Of a DNA stretch of 64,000 nucleotides, positions 45,602-61,100 are shown piece by piece. Source of the stretch: Allolobophora icterica (Eukaryota > Annelida > Clitellata > Crassiclitellata > Lumbricidae); assembly GCA_963556255.1 (NCBI GenBank), contig OY744608.1, positions 28,619,028 to 28,683,027 on the forward strand. Direction: 5' to 3'. The first letter of the stretch is position 1. Each line of letters begins with the position of its first letter. The notes beneath the pieces are model-generated. The model saw only the letters and a program-made list of their open reading frames with translations. It did no database searches and had not been told where the DNA came from. The position numbers and the translations under genes were made by a program.

Positions 45602-46158
45602 CAAGGCTGGATTAACATTTTGTAGGCCTGGTTCCAAAATTGTATAGTAGGCCCCTATAATATATGTTCAATCACTGGCGGCGATCTTGTTTGGCAGGTG
45701 GGGGGGGACACTTTTGAACCGATCTCGTCAAAAAAGAGGTGAAAAAAAATTTTTCGGACCTTTTTTGGTGTTTCTTCAAAATTGAAGGGGGTATGTCCCC
45801 AACTCTTAAAAGTGAGAGTCTTGTCCCCTCGACCCCCGGATCGCCGCCCATGTGTTCAGTCAGTAAGTGGTGACGAAATTTAAATTATAGCACAGATATT
45901 TATGAATTTAAAACTGTTTACGACGTACTTTCATAATAGAAAAAACTGTTAGAAATATCCTGAAAATTTAGCCGTTGCACAATTTCACACTCAATGTTCA
46001 TAGGCCTAAGTGTTAAATTTGTCAGTCTATCTTGTCCCTGAAATAATAGTAACAAATTTTAAGGCAGCATACTAATGCCAATGGTAGCCCCTTATTAATG
46101 AGATGTTTGGTAGGCCTGGGTCCCGGGACCCAGTGGAACCATAGTTAATCCAGGCCTG
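45602..46158 (+). mobile_element. hAT element, left copy of the composite
   Basis: 557 bp. The left end is CAAGGCTGGATTAAC (two changes from the other copy) and the right end GTTAATCCAGGCCTG, forming an inverted repeat. The sequence matches 50953-51506 with few differences. It includes a nested 180-bp element at 45673-45852. Non-coding. Confidence 0.88.
45673..45852. mobile_element. Nested hAT-type MITE (copy 1)
   Basis: 180 bp with ends CACTGGCGGCGATC and GATCGCCGCCCATG (14-bp inverted repeat, two mismatches). It is flanked by TGTTCAAT (45665-45672) and TGTTCAGT (45853-45860), 7 of 8 bases equal. It is present at the same place in both composite ends, so it inserted before they were duplicated. 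Confidence 0.78.
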
Positions 46159-46519
46159 GTGACACCTGGTGTAATTTTTTATCAAGGGGCCGCCGATTAA
46201 GTTTTATTTAGCTTAGGACCTCACCAAGTCTAAACCCGGCACTATAATGACGACCAGCAGCCACGTGCCTTGGCATGTCTAGGCCTATGCAATAGTTTAA
46301 GGTTAGGCTGCCCATAGGATTTTGATCGGGCTTCTCCAGCGACCATCGACTAGATAACGGCGCTATAGAAATCATTAGATTAGATGTTGTCCACCGCTCA
46401 TTGCGCTATTTGAGGTCTAAGAAGAACGGATCAGATCCCATAATATATTTCCTTCTACATAATTGTAATAATAATGACCCTTCAAACTTATTGCTATATA
46501 AGTGACCATCGATTGGTGT

Positions 46520-47747
46520 TAGGGTTGCCACCTTTCTAAACCAGGAAGTTGGGACGCAGTCTTGCAGCACCCAAATCGTATAACACCTCACGATGTCGGA
46601 CCAGAGGCACAAGTCGCGCAACCGAGTAATTTTTTGGGGAAAGTAGAAATTTATTTTAAAATGACGATTAAAATAAAGATTTATGATTTTAAACACTTCA
46701 GTGATGTCAGGGTGTGTTTAAATGTTAATAAAGATTTTGCTTGATGTACAAATATATTTTGTTTAATTTTTTATTAGATTATAATTATATGGTTCTTTTC
46801 CAACATTGATTTCTGCAATTTTCTGACTGAAAGTTTTTTAAATTGTTTAACTTTAAGAACACATGCAGATTCTGTTGATCAGATCAAGTTTTCAAGCAGT
46901 TTAGTGATGCGATGATCATGATTTTGGTTGAAAGTTGTATTTTAAATTATTCTTCACAGCTTTCAACAACGGTTTGTGTCCGAAAACAAAATTGTAAAAC
47001 TCAGCACTTGTCATTCCGTAATTTGTTTTCACATACAAATCAGCTTCCACGCATTTTTGTTACGCTCGTCAATCCATGGGTTTTTCCTTATAGAAGAGTC
47101 TTAATTTCTACTGGAGCATTGCTCACTCGAACAGCTTTTGCAAGTTTGGACAATTCGTTGCTTTATAAAAATTCAACCCGTTTAAGATCTGCACCTTTGT
47201 CTGACATGCTTATAAGCTTCAGCAAAACTGCTCGACGGTGAGCAAACTCGTTGTAAAGCTCATCTCCGTCATCAATCAGTAATCCAGCTGCTGTGACAGC
47301 AGACATTAACTCATTGAAACCGAACTCGTGCTTCAAACTTGCCACTGAAAAGTACTTGAACGATGATGTATCGAATGAGAATCACTATACCAAATACTAG
47401 ATAAGCTTCTTTGATAGACTTGTAATGCATCTTTCGTAAACAGAACAGAACATAAAACAGCTAGCCTGCTAACTGTTCTTCCTTCATCAAACGTATGTAT
47501 GTCATAGGCCTAATTATATATGATATTTCACTTCGCCTGCGTTATAAGTTTAGAGCGGTGTTGGATAAATTATAGTAGGCTTACGGGTAATTTGTTTTAA
47601 GCCACAACATTTTGTTAGTTGGGACAAAATTAGCACAAATTTGAAAGTCGGGACATTTGGCTGTCCCGACTAGGTCAAGTAGGGACACGGGACATTTACC
47701 TCGAAACCGGGACGGTCCCGACAAAATCGGGACGGGTGGCAACCCTA
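46520..47747. mobile_element. hAT-type transposon, TAGGGTTGCCACC ends
   Basis: 1228 bp with inverted ends TAGGGTTGCCACC / GGTGGCAACCCTA and a perfect 8-bp target duplication ATTGGTGT (46512-46519 and 47748-47755). The right end carries repeated CGGGAC/GTCCCG motifs. A minus-strand frame at 47163-47345 may be a transposase scrap but is too short to assign. It interrupts an older dispersed repeat containing GGCGCTATA. Confidence 0.85.
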
Positions 47748-48736
47748 ATTGGTGTTTTTTGCGTAATTATAACGGCGCTATAAAAGTCATTAGATTAGTG
47801 TACAGTACAGTAAGTAAGTATATCCTTTATTGAACCAACTGCAAACCGTACTTTGGTGTACATAAGTTTCATCGAAAGTTTTAATAAGTGTATATATATA
47901 ATATTTATTAATAGACTAGCTGTAACCCGTGAAAAATCACGGTAAATTTATTTTAGAAACTTTAATGTTGTTGATAGCAGAAATCGAAAAAATACGGAAG
48001 CTAACTGTAACCCGTCCAGTGCTCCTAGACACGATGTATTATGTTGGTAAGTTACAGCTCCATCTATCGAATGATAATGAACCAATGTCTGATAGATGTC
48101 TGCCATCTATCGAATGATAATGAAGTAGAAGTTACGTTCATCGGTTATTATGTCGGTTGATAGAGGCTTTGGGGTTTAATTTGAAAATTGGCATTTGAAT
48201 ATATTTGTAATAAATATTATTATATTCGATATCACAAATGAATCCAAATTTCATAGCATCATAAATTCGCAATGACAAAGGCATTATCAACTGTTTTGAA
48301 TAACTATGCTTTTTAACCCTTATCTGATAGCCTAGAGCTGTGGCCGGTTGCCCATGTCTCTCGCCAGCCTGGTTGCGAACCCCGGTTCGCTTCCCGCTGG
48401 TGAGCGACATGATTTTTTTCCATTTTATAATTTTCTAACTACATCAGAAGAATGTTAAATATCAAACAAGAAACTCGAATCGTTTATTGGTACAAGTTTC
48501 AAACGTATAATGAAAACAATTAACACCACGCTTTAACTAGCCTATGAAAGCTAGGCTTAGGACGGATTTTCGAACCCCACCTGCGCAGTTCTCTCCAGTT
48601 TTTTACTTTTACAACTCTGAATTTTGGCGGCTTTTAAAATGTTTTATCTGTACTGTACATGCATATATTTATTTTTATGTAGAACCTTTTTAAACGGCTT
48701 GTGTAGCAAATTTCATCTCGCGTGAATAAATATTCA
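47748..48736. other. Repeat-rich stretch without a gene
   Basis: It contains a piece reading AGCTGTAACCCGTGAAAAATC near 47926, a 22-bp direct repeat CCATCTATCGAATGATAATGAA at about 48061 and 48104, and otherwise AT-rich sequence. No frame, RNA gene or clean element ends are seen. Confidence 0.5.
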
Positions 48737-48837
48737 CAGAGGCGCGTTTACAGAAGACGGGGCCCTAGGCGCAAACATTTTGGGGGCTCTTCTGAACTTG
48801 TAGACTGAGAATCTGAGACTCTGGTGGTGTTTTGCCA

Positions 48838-50200
48838 CCAAAGTGCGACCGTACGTTACTTACCGGAATAACGTACGCGTAGCATAGTAGCCTACGTTAT
48901 CGATAAAATTACGTACACGTACGTTAAAATGCCACAAATTTATCTGATCATTCACAAAGAACCTCAATATAGGCCTAAGTATAGTCTTATAACGTACGCG
49001 TACGCAGTCTATCCGGTAGCACGACACTTAATACCATGACACTTAATACCGTACGTATTACGTGACACTTAATACCGGACTATTCGTACCGACGACACTT
49101 AGTCCCATAGACAATTAATACCGACGACACTTAGTCCCATAGACAATAATATACCGACGACACTTAGTCACTTAGACAATTAATCCCAAGACAATTAATC
49201 CCAGGACGCTCGAACGACTAACGCTGTCGAGGATTGGCACCATGGGCTCCAGTCGCTCTTTCACTGTCATCACCCAACGATGTCGACGTTCCTGACCTGT
49301 ATCAAGCAAGTCATGAACAAGCAGAAGTCTTTACTACTACAAGCGGCGACCGGTGTCGTTCACCCCCCCCCCAATTTTTACTTAACCGTTTCTTATCTAG
49401 TTCTGATACAGTTTAGTTCGTACCTTGGATTAAATTTCATAGGGATTAACTGTCGTAGGGACTAAGTGTCATAGGGACTAAGTGTCATAGGGACTAAGTG
49501 TCATAGGTAGGCCTATTATGTGACCGGTATTAACTGTCGTGGTATTAAGTGTCGCGGTATTAAATGTCACCAAACCGTCTATCCCCCCTAAGTCATTGGA
49601 GCGACTTCCCCTTTCCCCTTCTGCTTTCCCTTCACTCACCTTCCTTCTCCCGTCGTTTATGGTGGAACACACACTAACAGATCCCCCTCCCATATTTCTT
49701 GGATGGAGCATTTGCTCCAAGGTTTCTGTGGTGTAGACGCCGTGCGTACGTCAAATATGATCAGTTTAGCTCTACAGTAGGCCTAGGCCTATGTCTCCCC
49801 GTACGCAGGCCTTGTTATTTACGAACGGTACCGAAATTTAGTATTACCAATAAAATGACCACTGGCACTGACCATCCTATAAAGTTTGCCGTTAAATCTT
49901 ATAATTATCGTCATATTATACATTAGACAGAATATTAGCCATTTGGAATTTAAAAGTTTAAAAGTAGAGATCATTGAACAGCCACAGGTGACTGATGTAA
50001 TGGTTAAAATTGTTTGCGACCATCAATCACCAACAATTATTAACTTTTCTTGTGCATAATGTTATGTATTTTAATCTCGTAATGAACTGATGTGAACGTA
50101 CGGTAACGTACGGCATGATAAGGTACGCGTACCGTAGCCTGCATAGGCCTACGTTATAGAAAAAAATAACGTACTTACCGTACGTACGGTCGCACCTTGG
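48838..50200. mobile_element. Second-layer inverted-repeat element
   Basis: The ends CCAAAGTGCGACCGTACG and CGTACGGTCGCACCTTGG form an inverted repeat of about 18 bp, continued by subterminal ACGTACG-rich stretches on both sides. No clear target duplication was found, so it may be an element or the subterminal structure of the enclosing one. Confidence 0.55.
49015..49576. mobile_element. Innermost element with tandem repeats in its inverted ends
   Basis: 562 bp flanked by a perfect 8-bp direct repeat GTCTATCC (49007-49014 and 49577-49584). Its two arms are inverted copies of an array built from GACACTTAATACC, GACACTTAGTCCC and GACAATTAATCCC units: about 49021-49205 on the left, about 49440-49570 on the right. 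No family with this layout is known to me. Confidence 0.65.
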
Positions 50201-50512
50201 TTTAGCCTATCATGTGCAAAAACTCACGGAGCTGAACTTGAAACCGTGTTTTTGAGTATATATTGGCACTGTAATGATGATTAGTTATTGAAGATATTTT
50301 CAAGGAATGTGAAGTTATTTGATATCATAATTTGAGTAAAAACACGAAAAAATTTAATTTTTTATAATTTAAAAAAGTTTTTCCTTCGTTTGGGGGCCCC
50401 CGAGATTTGGGGGCCCCCGAGATTTGGGGGCCCTAGGCGCGCGCCTAGTGCGCCTAATGGTAAACGCGCCTCTGAATATGCATTCATTTGAAAGTACTTT
50501 GAATTTTTCAGG

Positions 50513-50580
50513 ATTGTAGACGAGGGTATAGGCCTACACGCGGGTATACAGCGTGTACTCACCTCTAGATACTGTATAAT
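50513..50580 (-). repeat. Fragment related to the 36718-37114 hAT family
   Basis: On the minus strand it shows CTAGAGGTGAGTACACGCTG and TATACCCGCG followed by ACCCTCGTCTACA, in the same order as in the element at 36718-37114. Only one end is preserved. Confidence 0.65.
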
Positions 50581-50606
50581 CACACACAAACTATTTTTAG
50601 TATACT

Positions 50607-50945
50607 CAGTGGCGGCGATCTTGTTTCACAGATGGGGGGGGGGGGACACTTTTGAAATGATCTGGTCAAAAAAGAGTTTTGAACTGATCTGTGACTCAGT
50701 TTGTCTGGCTCTCGGATGACCTGTATATCGTACTTTTGCGGTAGGCCTACATATTCCTCACTCTGCCTGCATACATGAAGCAAGGCGGAGACTGCGATCT
50801 CTGCTCTGGTAAGGCACAATAATAAAATATTGAATGGCATTGTTCAAAAAGTGAGGATAGGGTACCCCAGTCCAAAAAGTGGGGTATGGGTACCCTCTTA
50901 CCCCCTCCCCAAACAAATTACGCCCATGTATGTTTTCAAGTTTTG
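50607..50945. repeat. Diverged partial relative of the nested GGCGGCGATC MITE
   Basis: It starts CAGTGGCGGCGATCTTGTTT, continues with a G run and ACACTTTTGAA as in 45673-45852, then diverges. A CGCCCATG near 50928 may be its other end. No target duplication was recognised. Confidence 0.5.
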
Positions 50946-50952
50946 TGACACC

Positions 50953-51506
50953 CAGGGCCGGATTAACATTTTGTAGGCCTGGTTCCAAATTTGTATAGTA
51001 GGCCCCTATAATATATGTTCAATCACTGGCGGCGATCTTGTTTGGCAGGTGGGGGGGGGACACTTTTGAACCGATCTCGTCAAAAAAAGGTGAAAACAAT
51101 TTTTGGGACTTTTTTGGTGTTTCTTCAAAATTGAAGGGGGTGTGTCCCCAACTCTTAAAGGTGGGAGTCTTGTCCCCTCGACCCCCCGGATCGCCGCCCA
51201 TGTGTTCAGTCAATAAGTGGTGACGAAATTTAAATTATAGCACAGATATTTATGAATTTAAAACTGTTTTACGACGTACTTTCATAATAGAAAAAACTGT
51301 TAGAAATATCCTGAAAATTTAGCCGTTGCACAATTTCACACTCAATGTTCATATATGTGTTAAATTTGTCAGTCTATCTTGTCCCTGAAATAATAGTAAC
51401 AAATTTTAAGGCAGCATACTAATGCCAATGGTAGGCCCCTTATTAATGAGATGTTTGGTAGGCCTGGGTCCCGGGACCCAGTGGAACCATAGTTAATCCA
51501 GGCCTG
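50953..51506 (+). mobile_element. hAT element, right copy of the composite
   Basis: 554 bp with better-kept ends than the left copy: CAGGGCCGGATTAAC and GTTAATCCAGGCCTG. It is in direct orientation to 45602-46158 and differs by a few substitutions and small indels. Confidence 0.88.
51024..51202. mobile_element. Nested hAT-type MITE (copy 2)
   Basis: 179 bp, the counterpart of 45673-45852 inside the right composite end, with the same ends and the same TGTTCAAT / TGTTCAGT flanks. Confidence 0.78.
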
Positions 51507-51907
51507 ATGCTAGCCAGAGACTTAAATCTCTTAAATAAGCCACTAACAAGTATGCGAACCGGCATCCACCCGCAAGAGGCTAATATTTGACAGGCTATCA
51601 CTTAGAGAGTCTCTGATTAGTTTTCTTTTGAAGTGGTGTGCTTTATAAATTTCTAATTGCAGTATAAGACTTTCAGTCTAAGCTTGTGTAAACTCCAGAT
51701 ACATCTGGTATTACATGTGATATCATGTTTGTTATTGTGGTACATGGTGTATAGTACTTTCTACGTAAATCGTCTGCCTCAACAGTTTGCTGCAGTTGTT
51801 TCTCGATTCTTTACCAAACGAAACAGTCATGTAAGTCACAACAATGAACATTGTGTTGCCAAAAATTTTAATTCACTGTTCATGTGGTTTATAGAGCCTT
51901 CTTTAAC
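51507..51907. other. METTL1 3' flank
   Basis: AT-rich sequence between the composite element and the METTL1 stop codon. It should contain the METTL1 3' untranslated region (minus strand). I see no clear poly(A) hexamer or other feature. Confidence 0.45.
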
Positions 51908-56798
<4,891 letters not shown>

Positions 56799-57102
56799 TT
56801 TCTTATTTTGCTTTCGTAAAAATAAAATAATTAGTTTTCTTGACCACCACGTGCCCTTACGAAACAAGAGATTCTAAGTGTTAAAGAGTTAGGTTATTAG
56901 CTTCGCACCAAGTATTATAGCGCAATAATACCGAGATACATTTACAACGTCAGCTAGTCATTTTATTTTAAAAACTTGTACAAACTCTAGCGTTTTTGCT
57001 TATGCTGTTCAAAATTACATCATACTAATTATTAAGCTGTTGCAGCTTGTTGCAGGAGTATAGACGTCTTAAAGAAAGAGCAGCTTGTCAGCATTGTCAC
57101 AG

Positions 57103-57207
57103 TAATTATTTATACTGTGGCATTGTCTAAATTAATTGTCTTACAATCAGATTGCAGTTCCACCACAGTATAAATAATTAATAATTAAGTAATTATTTAT
57201 ACTGTGG
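57103..57207. repeat. Inverted/direct repeats of an 18-mer
   Basis: TAATTATTTATACTGTGG at 57103-57120 and 57190-57207, with its reverse complement at 57163-57180. The first and middle copies can form a stem of 18 bp. Confidence 0.85.
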
Positions 57208-57368
57208 CTCATCTGCAGGTTTCAGAGGTGGTAAGGCCACGCACATCTGTAAAAGCTCTATAGTAATTTTTCATACTTTATATGTTTATTTAAGGTAAAA
57301 TTACAATTATTACACCAAATATACTTCATAATTATTATGCAAGGACAATCACAACTTTATAGGCCTAC

Positions 57369-57400
57369 CTGGGACTAACATTTGCAAATGTTAGTCCCAG
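57369..57400. repeat. Perfect 32-bp palindrome
   Basis: CTGGGACTAACATTTG is followed at once by its reverse complement. The outer arm resembles that of the palindrome at 57569-57607. Confidence 0.95.
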
Positions 57401-57568
57401 TTTATACCTAGAGTTTTGTTCCGACATGTAACGTACAGGATCTAAACAGTAGGCCCTACTCTACCTACTAGTTTTCATTTCATAAACTGGACTTATGCTT
57501 TCCGAGCAAATTTGCGTTCTTCTAACTTGACATTCTGAACAAAGAAAATCGAGTAAATGTGATTTTAG

Positions 57569-57607
57569 CTGGGATTAAGATTACTAATTTAGTAATCTTA
57601 ATCCCAG
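57569..57607. repeat. Perfect 39-bp palindrome (19-bp arms, 1-bp centre)
   Basis: CTGGGATTAAGATTACTAA, one T, then the reverse complement. It shares the outer CTGGGAYTAA with the palindrome 170 bp upstream. Confidence 0.95.
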
Positions 57608-58104
57608 ATGTAAGTGTAACACAAAGTGGCCTTCTATACACTTTGAGTGTAACATTAGGCCTGCGCTTTCACGTGAAGTATTACGTCAGGAAGTGTATTA
57701 TTATTTGCGGCGTCTTGTGTTCGCATCGCAGTGAACGAGATTTGCGTATGGCGTCGGTGGTAACGGGCATTTGTCCGATAAATTATTGCTGTACAAATTG
57801 TTCAGACTATCTGTACGTAACGCCTTTTCGTTGTATGGTATTCGCAGGATTAGTCCACTAGATAAAGACTAAACCGATCTACTGCATGGTTTATTATTGT
57901 AATTATCGTCCGTGCAGTCACTTTGTAGGAGCCATCGACTGATCGACACACATTATACTTTGTATACAGTATGAACCTGGCGGCTTAAACTTGTAGGGCC
58001 TATGTGGGACCATAAAAACTTTCCTGTGTTTGAGGAATCTGATTTCTTTATAACGCCGAAATACTTCAGTTGCGTTATATAACAAACTAGGTAAAGTGCT
58101 AAGG

Positions 58105-61100
58105 ATGAGCATGGATTCAGACCCTGTGACCATGATCCAAACATTTGAACCAGTTCTTAAAACCGAAATTTCCTTCACGGATTATGAGAGTAATAACGGT
58201 CGTGATTGGGCAACAGGGTCTTATGAAGAGCGGAAAACTAGTGAAGGTAGTAGCACAAAATCTGCAAAACAGAAAAATGCACCCCCGGTGTATAGTGGCA
58301 TCAGCAATCAGCTGTATGCAGCAGCTGAGAAGGGAGATGTTGCCGAAGTGAAGGCCATCATCGAAAAGTCCAGAATTGAGCAGTCCTTAAAAGCACTTGG
58401 ACATGCACACAGCTATTCAAGAAGTCCTATGATTGCTGCTTGCAGCAATGGTCAACGTGCTGTGGTTGAAGAACTGTTGAAAGTAAGTTTTCCAAATAAT
58501 TTCAAATACCTACTGGTAAATCTAAGATCATTATAGCATTACAGCATATTGTGGTGTTTTTAAATACTTGCTTTGCTGTATTGATGCTATTTTAAAAATT
58601 ATATGTTGATTAACTTAAATATATGGCTGCATAAATAAGCATGACAGTTGATAGACGATGCCATTTTGAAACTAGTTAAAGGCATCAGTTTGTTCAGAAT
58701 GCAGTCTAAGCAAAAATATTAAGGTTTCATTATTTGGTTAATATTCTTAAACATTTATCTAAATTTTCTCTTCCATAATGTTACTGTAACATTGGCTTAG
58801 TTTGTCATAATTGTTATTTCCTTTGTTTTATCAGTTGACGGACAGGTAAAAACTTGAAATTGCACCTGCTTTCACTCTTCATTGCATATTCTCTGTTTAA
58901 AACATGGACACTATTATTTTACTAAACAAATTTTGAAAGAAGCTATATTTTGTTGCTTCATCGTGTTTGTTTCTTTCTCAGCATTTTGTGTTGTTTATTC
59001 GATAAACACTCCATTTGTGCACATTAGCGTCTTAAAGACAGACTGTTTACTAGAAACTTCTCAGAACTATCCAGTTCTGGAAGAATGTTTTATGGCCAGA
59101 AAGTCGCAGAGGTATGTCATGTGCACAGGTGTCTGTGAACCTGTGTACAATGCAACTGCCACTGCTTCCACTGAGTGACTAATTGCTGAAAAGGTAATAT
59201 TTGTAAGACTTGCATTGTTGTTCAAATTGCCATCATCACTAATGAGCACTTTGACCCATCTGATGATTTGTTGGCAAAATCGTTTCTGAATTTTAAAATA
59301 TACCTTCTACTTACTGAAAGGTCCAAAATCTGCTCAAGTTAAGCTGATAAGAAATAATGTTTTAAACTTTGTGGTATATTTCACTTGCTGGTAATTTGTT
59401 TTCCCAATAAGGGTATGCTTCTTAGGCTATGTTGGTATTATGACCATCAATTTCACCATCTATGCACTATCAACGATATGAAGAAATAATGTTGGCTGCT
59501 GGAGTTAATTTGTGTGTGGTTTGACTGCCAAGTTCTTAGTTTTTAAATGTCAGATTTCATTATTTCAAAATCTAATATTGCCTTAGATGGGACTGATGTG
59601 TATGAGTTTTGCTCAAAAGGTCTTGGATAGAAGCTTGCTTTGCCTAGTTGTAGACTGCTACAGCAGCTAACAAAAGTAGCTGAGTGAAGTGTCTTGCTTA
59701 TTTGTTTTTGCTTGACAGTAAGATTTTATTTACTGCTATTGTAAGTTCACAGAAGAACACTAAATCAAAAACTTTGTAGGGGAATTTTATGGCTACACAA
59801 AATTATGCGGTGTCCCAAATTTTTAGCCTTGGCCAATTCCAAAACAACAACCTATGATTTGGACAAAAGTTGTAATTGTATTTGAACATTTATATAGCGC
59901 CTCTCGAGGAGCAATCTAGTCAGGTACTTGACCAGAGATGCAATAGTTATGTAAGTATGTATTGTTTTTATGATATGTATTTATGTGTGTATGAATTTAT
60001 GTATGCGTGTATTCTGTATCTCTTTTTAAGATCCAACTAAAGGCACTTATTTGTTAAAGGCTACTGCCATAAGTTAGTCTTGCCTTCTGAACCAGCGGTT
60101 TACTTCAGCCTTTGCGTATCTTGTCCTAAATTTGGCATGGAATTGTTTATCAATAGGCTGGTTTTGATGTCAATGTTGCTAATGAAACTGGAAGAACATG
60201 TCTGCATCAGGCTTGTCTTGGTGGACACTTCCAAGTGGTTGAACTGCTGGTGGAGTACACTGACCAGCTGGACATGGCCGACAGAGATGGACTCACTGCA
60301 GCTCATGTGGCTGCTCTTAACGGTGAAGTCAGGTGTCTCCAAACACTTTATGACAAAGGTACACTTCATTTCGATTATGCCAGACTCCAAGGAAATGGCA
60401 TACAAGTTTTCTGTTATAGCGAATTCATCTTACCTGTAAAAGAGTGCAAGATAAATTTGGCATGAAATGCCAAAAAAATCAGTCTGTAAAATAGTGTGGA
60501 TATCATATCTATAAGTTTCTGTCTAATTTTTTAATAGTGAAATAACTTAGTTTGTTTTTACAATTTACTTTTAGATTACTTTTTGTCAACCTCTACCTGT
60601 AGTTTAAATCTTCTAAGTTTCAAAACTGTAAAACTGTTTTACTTTTGATAAAAAATGACTGAAACTAAATTAACCTACATAATTTTTAAGTATGGTTATT
60701 GCTTTGATCTGTTTAAGTGTTGTTGATATTGTACTTGCATTATAAAGGTGCATCAATGGATTTGATGGATAAAGAAGGCAGGCGGTTGGCTCATCTTGCA
60801 GCCATGAGAAACCACCACAACATCATTGAGTTCCTTTATGAGAATGGCTTTGAGTTGCAGTGTCCAGACAATCGAAAAAGACTTCCAATTCACTTGGCAG
60901 CAAAGCATGGAGGTACTTGTAATTCTCTTTAGAGGTAATTCAATACGAAGAAGTTTCTTGCATCTGTCCTCAGTATAGAAGTACGGTACTAGTACTAAGC
61001 TGTGAACAGTTTCATCATCTCTGTTGACTCATTCATTCGTTCATTCATTCGAGTATTATATGGCACCTGTTCAAGGTGGCTACTCAGAGGTGCTCCCAAC

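Larger units (their letters stand above)
48737..50474. mobile_element. hAT-type element enclosing two further inverted-repeat layers
   Basis: 1738 bp with perfect 15-bp inverted ends CAGAGGCGCGTTTAC / GTAAACGCGCCTCTG. The flanks are AATATTCA (48729-48736) and AATATGCA (50475-50482), 7 of 8 equal. Next to the right end GGGGGCCC(C)GAGATTT is repeated. Inside it lie the inverted repeat layer 48838-50200 and, within that, the element 49015-49576. Confidence 0.8.
45602..51506. mobile_element. Composite hAT structure (macro-transposon or circle integration)
   Basis: Two hAT copies in the same orientation (45602-46158 and 50953-51506) bracket 4.8 kb of other sequence. The outer flanks are a perfect 8-bp duplication ATGCTAGC (45594-45601 and 51507-51514). 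The inner flanks carry a different perfect pair, GTGACACC (46159-46166 and 50945-50952). Neither copy alone has matching flanks; only the whole block does on the outside, and only the middle segment does on the inside. The middle holds several further nested transposons and no host gene. Confidence 0.88.
56799..58104. other. Divergent intergenic region METTL1 / ankyrin gene
   Basis: Promoters of both genes should lie here. It contains three copies of TAATTATTTATACTGTGG (two direct, one inverted; 57103-57207) and two perfect palindromes (57369-57400, 57569-57607). No TATA box can be assigned with confidence and no coding exon is seen; a 100-codon frame at 57559-57861 has no recognisable features. 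Confidence 0.5.

Noticed and set aside
46912..47345. hAT transposase gene in the 46520-47747 element
   Set aside because: Frames on both strands are short; the minus-strand one is only faintly transposase-like and has no zinc finger or catalytic motif.
48330..48415. tRNA-like sequence with GGTTCGC and paired segments
   Set aside because: It cannot be folded into a cloverleaf with an acceptor stem and anticodon; at most a SINE scrap.
49478..49926. Small frames (49478-49720, 49539-49736, 49699-49926)
   Set aside because: They overlap the repeat arrays of the nested transposons and have no family resemblance.
57559..57861. 100-codon plus-strand frame before the ankyrin gene
   Set aside because: It begins within a palindrome, has no recognisable features and no fitting splice donor to the ankyrin exon.
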